From Streptomyces atriruber (GTDB lineage Bacteria; Actinomycetota; Actinomycetes; Streptomycetales; Streptomycetaceae): DNA of 64,000 nucleotides. The position numbers were made by a program, and so were the translations under genes. The notes beneath the pieces were generated by a model. That model was not told where the DNA came from. It saw nothing but the letters and a program-made list of their open reading frames with translations, and searched no databases. Every line of letters begins with the position of its first letter. Positions within the stretch are counted from its first letter, which is position 1. Shown here piece after piece: positions 53,292-64,000 of this stretch. The stretch spans positions 16,105-80,104 of the forward strand of contig NZ_LIPN01000128.1 in the NCBI RefSeq assembly GCF_001418325.1. Reading direction: 5' to 3'.

Positions 53292-53323
53292 GCGCTCCAG
53301 GACTCCTCCTGGAGCGCTTTTTT
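53292..53323 (+). terminator. Classical rho-independent terminator after dnaA
   Basis: 11-bp stem GCGCTCCAGGA / TCCTGGAGCGC with a 4-nt loop followed by six T, 25 nt after the dnaA stop. True U tracts are uncommon in Streptomyces; this one keeps dnaA transcription out of oriC. Confidence 0.93.
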
Positions 53324-53382
53324 CGTGTCGGCACGCGCGCGTGCGGCTCGCCGCTGTTCGATTACCCCTGCTCAGGCGGCTG

Positions 53383-53955
53383 TTCTCCACAGATTGGGCG
53401 ACTTTTTCCCTTCCACACCCTGGGGACTGGGAAGTTGTCCAGACACTGTCCACAGGGGACCCTGCTGAGAGATCATCAGGCCAGGTCAGACGACTGTGGA
53501 TTCGTGGACGAAGACTCTCCACAGGCTGTGGAGAAAAATCTCGTCCACAGGCTGTGCATGAAGTTGTCCACCGGCAACCCACAGGCTGCGGCTCGTTGTC
53601 CCCAGCTTTCCCCAGCTTCTCCACACGGCCGTCCACTGTTCGGCAACGCAACGCGCCCTCTCACCGGGTCGAGTGAAAGGCGTCACACCAAGGAGGTCGG
53701 TTGGCCTGTGGGGAAGCTGGGTAAAGCTGGGGACAGCGCTGGGGAGAAGTCGCCCCTGCCTGTGCATCGGGTGTGCAGAACTTTCGCCCGTCCACAGAAA
53801 CGCCTGGTTGTCCACGGGTGCCACCCACAGGGTCAGTGGATAAAAAACCGGGCCTGACCAGCGCTTTCGCGGTTATCCACGGTTTCCACAGCCCCTACTA
53901 CTACTCCCAACTAGAGAGACCGGGGAAATGGTTTCGAAGTTGGGGCTGTGCACAA
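53383..53955. other. oriC: Origin of replication oriC with DnaA-box array
   Basis: The 875-bp gene-free stretch 53267-54141 between dnaA and dnaN. Boxes with one mismatch to TTGTCCACA or TTATCCACA: forward 53383, 53435, 53446, 53541, 53564, 53596, 53617, 53808, 53873; reverse 53527, 53835, 53947. Weaker ones (two mismatches): 53495r, 53515, 53707r, 53788, 53882. No box is a perfect match. An AT-rich spot (GGATAAAAAA) is at 53839-53848. The array is consistent with Streptomyces origins, which use many weak boxes. 53956-54141 probably contains the dnaN promoter, which I cannot locate. Confidence 0.93.
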
Positions 53956-54141
53956 CTCTCGCTCCGGAGCTCCGACACCGCTCGGCACGACTTGACCCCG
54001 ACAGGCACCGACTGTCAGTGCGGTGCGTCAGACTGGTCCCCGGTGTCCTTCCCACGGCATGGCTGAGAGACACCGAGTCAGACGACGAGGGCCACAGGCC
54101 CAGCGGGCGAGAGCAGCCAGCAACAGCAGGAGGCGGCTTAG

Positions 54142-55272
54142 GTGAAGATCCGGGTTGAACGCGACGTACTCGCGGAGGCGGTGGCCTGGGCTGCGCGCAG
54201 CCTCCCGGCCCGGCCGCCAGCGCCCGTCCTCGCGGGCCTGCTGCTGAAGGCCGAGGAAGGCGCACTGAGCCTGTCGAGCTTCGACTACGAGGTCTCGGCG
54301 CGCGTCTCGGTGGACGCGGAGGTCGACGAGGAAGGCACGGTCCTCGTATCGGGCCGTCTGCTCGCGGACATCTGCCGCGCCCTCCCCAACCGCCCGGTGG
54401 AGATCTCCACAGACGGTGTACGGGCGACGGTGGTCTGCGGCTCCTCGCGGTTCACACTCCACACGCTTCCTGTGGAGGAGTACCCCGCGCTGCCGCAGAT
54501 GCCGACCGCCACGGGCACCGTCCCCGGTGAGGTCTTCGCCTCCGCCGCCGCCCAGGTGGCCATCGCCGCGGGCCGCGACGACACGCTGCCCGTGCTGACC
54601 GGTGTGCGCATCGAGATCGAGGGCGACACGGTCACCCTGGCCTCCACCGACCGCTACCGCTTCGCGGTCCGTGAGTTCCTGTGGAAGCCGGAGAACCCCG
54701 AGGCGTCCGCGGTGGCCCTGGTGCCCGCCAAGACGCTCCTGGACACCGCCAAGGCGCTCACGAGCGGTGACACGGTCACCCTGGCGCTCTCCGGTTCCGG
54801 TGCGGGCGAGGGCCTGATCGGTTTCGAGGGTGCCGGGCGGCGTACGACGACGCGTCTGCTCGAGGGCGACCTGCCGAAGTACAAGACGCTCTTCCCCACG
54901 GAGTTCAACTCGATCGCGGTCATCGAGACCGCCCCGTTCGTCGAGGCCGTGAAGCGCGTGGCCCTGGTGGCCGAGCGGAACACTCCGGTCCGGCTCAGCT
55001 TCGAGCAGGGCGTGCTGATCCTGGAGGCGGGCTCCAGCGACGACGCACAGGCTGTGGAGAGGGTCGACGCCCAGCTCGACGGCGACGACGTCTCGATCGC
55101 CTTCAACCCGACGTTCCTGCTCGACGGCCTCAGCGCGATCGACTCGCCGGTCGCCCAGCTGTCGTTCACGACGTCGACGAAGCCCGCTCTGCTGAGCGGC
55201 AGGCCGGCCGTGGACGCCGAGGCGGACGAGGCCTACAAGTACCTGATCATGCCCGTACGTCTGAGCGGCTGA
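54142..55272 (+). CDS. dnaN: DNA polymerase III beta clamp
   Basis: 376 residues, normal length: three clamp repeats; VERDVLAEAVAWAARSLPAR, ATGTVPGEVFASAAAQVAIA and the terminal YLIMPVRLSG are characteristic. Sliding clamp for polymerase processivity. GTG with AGGAGGCGG ribosome binding site. Confidence 0.97.
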   Translation: MKIRVERDVLAEAVAWAARSLPARPPAPVLAGLLLKAEEGALSLSSFDYEVSARVSVDAEVDEEGTVLVSGRLLADICRALPNRPVEISTDGVRATVVCGSSRFTLHTLPVEEYPALPQMPTATGTVPGEVFASAAAQVAIAAGRDDTLPVLTGVRIEIEGDTVTLASTDRYRFAVREFLWKPENPEASAVALVPAKTLLDTAKALTSGDTVTLALSGSGAGEGLIGFEGAGRRTTTRLLEGDLPKYKTLFPTEFNSIAVIETAPFVEAVKRVALVAERNTPVRLSFEQGVLILEAGSSDDAQAVERVDAQLDGDDVSIAFNPTFLLDGLSAIDSPVAQLSFTTSTKPALLSGRPAVDAEADEAYKYLIMPVRLSG

Positions 55273-55289
55273 GCCCACAGGTGTGTGCG

Positions 55290-55315
55290 TGCGTCCGGGC
55301 GTAGGCTCGGACGCA
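55290..55315 (+). terminator. Hairpin between dnaN and gnd
   Basis: TGCGTCCG / CGGACGCA with a 10-nt loop, 17 nt after the dnaN stop. A possible weak terminator; TAGGCT inside it could instead be a -10 for gnd. Confidence 0.5.
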
Positions 55316-55361
55316 GGTACGAAAGTGCCGTAACGCCACCTCGCTAGTGAAGGAACCTCTG

Positions 55362-56246
55362 ATGGAGCTCGGTCTCGTCGGCCTCGGCAAGATGGGCGGC
55401 AACATGCGCGAGCGCATCCGCCGCGCAGGTCACACCGTCATCGGATACGACCGCAACCCGGATCTCGCGGACGTCCCCAGCCTCGAAGCGCTCGTGGGCA
55501 AGCTCAAGGGCCCGCGCGTGGTGTGGGTGATGGTCCCGGCGGGGGCCGCGACCCAGGCCACCATCGACGAGCTGGGCGAGCTGCTGCAGCCCGGCGACAT
55601 CGTCGTGGACGGCGGCAACTCCCGCTGGACGGACGACGAGAAGCACGCCGAGGAGCTGAAGGCCAAGGGCATCGGCTTCGTCGACTGCGGCGTCTCCGGC
55701 GGCGTCTGGGGCCTGCAGAACGGCTACGCGCTGATGTACGGCGGCGACAAGGACGACGTCGCCAAGGTGCAGCCCATCTTCGACGCGCTGAAGCCCGAGG
55801 GCGACTTCGGCTCCGTCCACGCGGGCAAGGTCGGCGCCGGTCACTTCGCGAAGATGGTCCACAACGGCATCGAGTACGCGATGATGCAGGCCTACGCCGA
55901 GGGCTGGGAGCTCCTGGAGAAGGTCGACTCGGTCACGGACGTCCGTGAGGTCTTCCGCTCCTGGCAGGAGGGCACGGTCATCCGTTCCTGGCTGCTCGAC
56001 CTCGCGGTCAACGCCCTGGACGACGACGAGCACCTGGAGAAGCTGCGCGGCTTCGCGCAGGACTCCGGAGAGGGCCGGTGGACGGTCGAGGCGGCCATCG
56101 ACAACGCCGTGCCGCTGCCCGCGATCACGGCCTCGCTCTTCGCGCGGTTCGCCTCGCGCCAGGACGACTCCCCGCAGATGAAGATGATCGCCGCGCTGCG
56201 CAACCAGTTCGGTGGCCACGCCGTGGAGTCCAAGAGCGAGCACTGA
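55362..56246 (+). CDS. gnd: 6-phosphogluconate dehydrogenase (short, decarboxylating type)
   Basis: 294 residues, the short form. [19 protein letters not shown] (NAD(P) binding), [18 protein letters not shown], and catalytic [20 protein letters not shown]. It oxidises 6-phosphogluconate to ribulose 5-phosphate. ATG at 55362 with AAGGAA upstream; GTG 55347 is an in-frame alternative. A metabolic gene inside the replication cluster between dnaN and recF, as also in other actinobacteria. Confidence 0.94.
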   Translation: MELGLVGLGKMGGNMRERIRRAGHTVIGYDRNPDLADVPSLEALVGKLKGPRVVWVMVPAGAATQATIDELGELLQPGDIVVDGGNSRWTDDEKHAEELKAKGIGFVDCGVSGGVWGLQNGYALMYGGDKDDVAKVQPIFDALKPEGDFGSVHAGKVGAGHFAKMVHNGIEYAMMQAYAEGWELLEKVDSVTDVREVFRSWQEGTVIRSWLLDLAVNALDDDEHLEKLRGFAQDSGEGRWTVEAAIDNAVPLPAITASLFARFASRQDDSPQMKMIAALRNQFGGHAVESKSEH

Positions 56247-56325
56247 TCCACAGCCTGTGCGCAACCCCAGCCGTTGTGCACGGGCCTCAGTAAGAGAAGT
56301 AGGCCGGGGGAGGTCGGCGCACACC

Positions 56326-57447
56326 ATGCACGTCACGCATCTGTCGCTGGCCGACTTCCGCTCGTACGCCCGGGTCGAGGTCCCTCTCGATCCGGGCGTC
56401 ACCGCGTTCGTGGGCCCGAACGGCCAGGGCAAGACCAATCTCGTCGAAGCCGTCGGCTATCTCGCCACGCTCGGCAGCCACCGGGTCTCTTCGGACGCCC
56501 CGCTGGTGCGCATGGGTGCCGAGCGCGCCGTCATCAGGGCCCAGGTCCGCCAGGGCGAGCGCCAGCAGCTGGTCGAGCTCGAGCTCAATCCCGGCAAGGC
56601 CAACCGCGCCCGCATCAACAGGTCCTCGCAGGTCAGGCCCCGTGACGTGCTGGGGATCGTCCGTACGGTCCTGTTCGCGCCCGAGGACCTCGCGCTGATC
56701 AAGGGCGACCCCGGTGAGCGGCGTCGCTTCCTCGACGAGCTGATCACCGCGCGCTCCCCGCGCATGGCCGGGGTCCGCTCCGACTACGACCGGGTCCTGA
56801 AGCAGCGCAACACCCTCCTGAAGTCGGCCGCCCTCGCCCGGCGCCACGGCGGACGCTCCATGGACCTGTCCACCCTCGACGTCTGGGACCAGCACCTCGC
56901 GCGCGCGGGGGCCGAGCTGCTCGCCCAGCGGCTCGACCTGATCTCGGCGCTGCAGCCGCTGGCCGACAAGGCGTACGAACAGCTGGCACCCGGCGGCGGA
57001 CCGGTCTCCCTGGAGTACAAGCCGTCGGCGCCCGGCGACGGGCACACGCGCGAAGACCTCTACGAACAGCTGACCGCCGCCCTCGAAGAGGCCCGCAAGC
57101 AGGAGATCGAGCGAGGCGTCACCCTGGTCGGCCCGCACCGCGACGACCTGCTGCTCAAGCTGGGCCAGCTCCCCGCGAAGGGGTACGCGAGCCACGGCGA
57201 GTCCTGGTCGTACGCCCTTGCGCTGCGCCTCGCCTCGTACGACCTGCTCAGGGCCGAGGGCAACGAACCGGTGCTGGTCCTCGACGACGTCTTCGCGGAG
57301 CTGGACGCCCGCCGCAGGGAACGGCTCGCGGAGCTGGTGGCCCCCGGCGAGCAGGTGCTCGTCACCGCCGCCGTGGACGACGACGTGCCGGGCGTTCTCA
57401 CCGGCACGCGGTACAAGGTGTCGGACGGCGCGGTGGACCGCGTATGA
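56326..57447 (+). CDS. recF: DNA repair/replication protein RecF
   Basis: 373 residues: [19 protein letters not shown], Walker [21 protein letters not shown], signature LRLASYDLL and Walker [17 protein letters not shown]-like ATPase that loads RecA at gapped DNA. ATG at 56326 with GGGGGAGG upstream; overlaps dciA by four bases. Confidence 0.96.
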   Translation: MHVTHLSLADFRSYARVEVPLDPGVTAFVGPNGQGKTNLVEAVGYLATLGSHRVSSDAPLVRMGAERAVIRAQVRQGERQQLVELELNPGKANRARINRSSQVRPRDVLGIVRTVLFAPEDLALIKGDPGERRRFLDELITARSPRMAGVRSDYDRVLKQRNTLLKSAALARRHGGRSMDLSTLDVWDQHLARAGAELLAQRLDLISALQPLADKAYEQLAPGGGPVSLEYKPSAPGDGHTREDLYEQLTAALEEARKQEIERGVTLVGPHRDDLLLKLGQLPAKGYASHGESWSYALALRLASYDLLRAEGNEPVLVLDDVFAELDARRRERLAELVAPGEQVLVTAAVDDDVPGVLTGTRYKVSDGAVDRV

Positions 57448-58022
57448 GCTCCGAAGAGCCTGCCGAGGGCGCCTTTGCGGACGGATCCTCCGGAACCCCG
57501 AACACGCCCGCTCCCAAGACCCCCGAGCCCTCCGGCGTCGACCTCGCCAGGGTCGCCCTGCGGGCGGCGAAGGAACAGGCACGCGCGCGTGGCGATGCCG
57601 CGCAGCAGAAGAAGCAGGCCCGGCGCGGCGGGCTGCGGTCCGGCGCGCGCGCCGACGGACGCGATCCGCTGACGCTCGGCTCCGCGATCAACCGCCTGAT
57701 CACCGAGCGCGGCTGGGAGACGCCCGCCGCGGTGGGCGGTGTGATGGGGCGCTGGCCGCAGATCGTCGGCGACGACCTGGCCAACCACTGCGTCCCCCAG
57801 CGGTACGACGAGGACGAGCGCGTCCTGACCGTGCAGTGCGACTCGACGGCATGGGCCACCCAGCTGCGCCTCATGGCCCCACAGCTGGTCGCACGCCTCA
57901 ACGAGGACCTGGGCCACGGCACCGTACGCCTCATCAAGGTGCACGGTCCCGGAGGCCCCGCGCGCCGCTTCGGACCCCTGCGCGCACCCGGCAGCACGGG
58001 CCCCGGCGACACCTACGGCTGA
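57444..58022 (+). CDS. dciA: DciA-like helicase-associated protein (DUF721)
   Basis: 192 residues. The DUF721 domain lies at about 75-165: [57 protein letters not shown]. DciA proteins assist loading of DnaB in bacteria without DnaC/DnaI, including mycobacteria. About 70 disordered residues with a basic patch precede the domain. Its place between recF and gyrB is standard. ATG overlaps the recF stop. Confidence 0.9.
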   Translation: MSSEEPAEGAFADGSSGTPNTPAPKTPEPSGVDLARVALRAAKEQARARGDAAQQKKQARRGGLRSGARADGRDPLTLGSAINRLITERGWETPAAVGGVMGRWPQIVGDDLANHCVPQRYDEDERVLTVQCDSTAWATQLRLMAPQLVARLNEDLGHGTVRLIKVHGPGGPARRFGPLRAPGSTGPGDTYG

Positions 58023-58186
58023 GGCCCTCGGCGACGGTAGCTGGGGGTTGACCTCCCGAAGCGCTGAGTGCCGCTGTGAGCCTCTTAGAGCCCCGGGCCG
58101 CATATGGGGAGTCGGGCGAGGCCGGTTCAGGACGGCACATGCGGACTCAGGTACCGGCAAACCCCCATCACTGTCAGCGCTACCGG

Positions 58187-58192
58187 TAGACT
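58187..58192 (+). promoter_or_regulatory. Possible -10 of the gyrB promoter
   Basis: TAGACT matches the Streptomyces vegetative -10 consensus, 120 bp ahead of gyrB in the 289-bp gap 58023-58311. No convincing -35 precedes it. I see no hairpin or operator in the rest of the gap. Confidence 0.35.
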
Positions 58193-58248
58193 GGAAGCTA
58201 ATCCCGCCCCACTTGTGGGACGCACCGAGCAACGCTGACTATCGCTGA

Positions 58249-60363
<2,115 letters not shown>

Positions 60364-60406
60364 GTCGGCCCGTACAAGCCGCACCTCGAAAGGACTTTGA
60401 CCAGCA

Positions 60407-63010
<2,604 letters not shown>

Positions 63011-63028
63011 CGCGAGGAGTGAGTCATC

Positions 63029-63727
63029 GTGAGCGGAGCCACGGGCGCCGGGGCGAATCGGACCGGCACTACCGGCACGGACGGTGCCCGTGGCTCCGCC
63101 ACTGATGAACACGGATCAGATGAGTCTCATGGATCCCAGGGGGGGACTGTGACGGACACCCGAGGGCCAGGGACTTCTGGTCAGTACGACACCTCGTACG
63201 CGGCGGGCAAGGGCAAGCAGAGCGGCGGGGCGCTGCCCGGGGAGCGGCAGCCCCAGCAGCAGTCGTCCCAGCCGTACCACCCGCCGCAGGCGTATCAGCA
63301 GGGCAACCAGACGGGCTCGGTGCGCCGGCCGCGGACCGGGGCGCGCACGACCCCGCGCACGCGCAAGGCGCGCCTGCGCGTGGCCAAGGCCGACCCGTGG
63401 TCGGTGATGAAGGTCAGCTTCCTGCTCTCCATCGCGCTCGGCATCTGCACGATCGTCGCGGCGGCCGTCCTGTGGATGGTCATGGACGCGATGGGCGTCT
63501 TCTCCACGGTCGGCGGCACGATCTCCGAGGCGACGGGCTCGAACGAGTCCAACGGCTTCGACCTGCAGTCCTTCCTGTCGCTGCCGCGCGTCTTGATGTT
63601 CACGTCGATCATCGCGGTCATCGACGTCGTCCTGGCGACCGCTCTGGCGACGCTGGGCGCCTTCATCTACAACCTCTCCGCGGGCTTCGTGGGCGGCGTC
63701 GAGCTGACCCTGGCCGAGGACGAATAG
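63029..63727 (+). CDS. DUF3566-like membrane protein
   Basis: 232 residues from a GTG with GAGGAG upstream (GTG 63149 is possible). About 115 disordered residues rich in Gly, Ser and Gln, then two membrane helices (SFLLSIALGICTIVAAAVLW; IIAVIDVVLATALATLGAFI) around an 'ESNGFDLQSFLSLPRVL' loop. Matches the DUF3566 proteins found after gyrA in actinobacteria (Rv0007, from memory). Function unknown; a link with the division site has been suggested. Confidence 0.82.
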   Translation: MSGATGAGANRTGTTGTDGARGSATDEHGSDESHGSQGGTVTDTRGPGTSGQYDTSYAAGKGKQSGGALPGERQPQQQSSQPYHPPQAYQQGNQTGSVRRPRTGARTTPRTRKARLRVAKADPWSVMKVSFLLSIALGICTIVAAAVLWMVMDAMGVFSTVGGTISEATGSNESNGFDLQSFLSLPRVLMFTSIIAVIDVVLATALATLGAFIYNLSAGFVGGVELTLAEDE

Positions 63728-63820
63728 TCCTCGCTCCCCCGCGCGCGGGTATCGATTTTGGGACTGGCCCCCAGGTGCGCTAATCTTCAGAGGTCAGCGC
63801 GCGGGACACCGCAGCGCGGC

Positions 63821-63897
63821 GGGGCTATAGCTCAGTTGGTTAGAGCGCATCCCTGATAAGGATGAGGCCACAGGTTCAAATCCTGTTAGCCCCACCA
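63821..63897 (+). tRNA. tRNA-Ile (GAU)
   Basis: Acceptor stem GGGGCTA (63821-63827) pairs with TAGCCCC (63887-63893); discriminator A and an encoded CCA (63895-63897). Anticodon stem CATCC/GGATG, loop CTGATAA with anticodon GAT at 63855-63857; T-arm ACAGGTTCAAATCCTGT. Same position after gyrA as in mycobacteria. Confidence 0.98.
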
Positions 63898-63900
63898 GCA

Positions 63901-63935
63901 CAGAACCCCCAATCGGTCACCGGTTGGGGGTTCTG
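63901..63935 (+). terminator. Terminator after tRNA-Ile
   Basis: CAGAACCCCCAA / TTGGGGGTTCTG, with further CGG/CCG pairing inside: a 15- to 16-bp stem just 3 nt after the CCA end. The remaining bases to 64000 show only a short GCGTTCCTG direct repeat. Confidence 0.88.
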
Positions 63936-64000
63936 GCGTTCCTGGCGTTCCTGGAGAGGGTGTGGGTTCTTCCGGGGCCCGGGTGTGGGGGTGCGGGAGG

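Overview
The window is high-GC actinobacterial chromosome and almost certainly the origin region of a Streptomyces. The evidence is the gene order around dnaA, an oriC of many degenerate TTGTCCACA-type DnaA boxes between dnaA and dnaN, thirteen copies of the Streptomyces-type parS site (GTTTCACGTGAAAC), many GTG starts with GGAGG-type ribosome binding sites, and a DnaA with a long disordered domain II. The species cannot be named from the sequence alone.

Layout. (1) 1-15,240 is an accessory arm: the tail of a Cys/Met-metabolism PLP enzyme, a LysR regulator, a NUDIX hydrolase, a flavohemoglobin-like protein, a HAD phosphatase, GNAT acetyltransferases, an HbpS/GlcG-like protein with an MFS exporter and a divergent MarR, a MerR/AhpD-like/serine-hydrolase operon divergent from an SDR, an S1-domain RNA-binding protein and an amidase. 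(2) 15,245-28,300 holds dnaB, a MATE transporter, the rpsF-ssb-rpsR-rplI operon and cell-wall genes (FemX, an alanine racemase-like protein, a GT-C glycosyltransferase, a class A PBP). (3) 28,284-43,950 holds a PadR regulator, inositol-phosphate synthase, an MFS transporter, an LppU-like protein, the CCA-adding enzyme, then a rightward block: a DUF6049-like protein, murJ, a membrane pseudokinase, an ECF sigma factor with its anti-sigma factor, trxB and trxA. (4) 44,030-51,030 reads leftward: GNAT, parB, parA, rsmG, jag, yidC, yidD, rnpA, rpmH. (5) 51,395-63,897 reads rightward: dnaA, oriC, dnaN, gnd, recF, dciA, gyrB, gyrA, a DUF3566-like membrane protein and tRNA-Ile(GAU).

How it works together. 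Most of the right two thirds is the conserved actinobacterial replication, segregation and cell-envelope core. DnaA acts at oriC, DciA probably helps load DnaB, ParA/ParB act on the dispersed parS sites, and FemX, the PBP and MurJ build peptidoglycan. The order from the CCA enzyme to tRNA-Ile closely follows what I recall of Mycobacterium tuberculosis, with three differences: the pseudokinase is a separate gene rather than fused to MurJ, and no mutT4-like or cwlM-like gene is present.

Most notable non-coding structure. Three of the eleven perfect parS sites sit at, or just beside, the tip of long palindromes placed where transcription terminators belong (8483-8520, 32106-32151, 32159-32198). 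Two more abut perfect terminator hairpins, and two form a tandem pair spaced 21 bp. Segregation and termination signals therefore appear to share DNA repeatedly. A second group of DnaA-box-like sequences lies between dnaB and the MATE gene, about 36 kb from oriC. No insertion sequence, prophage, CRISPR array or rRNA gene is visible.
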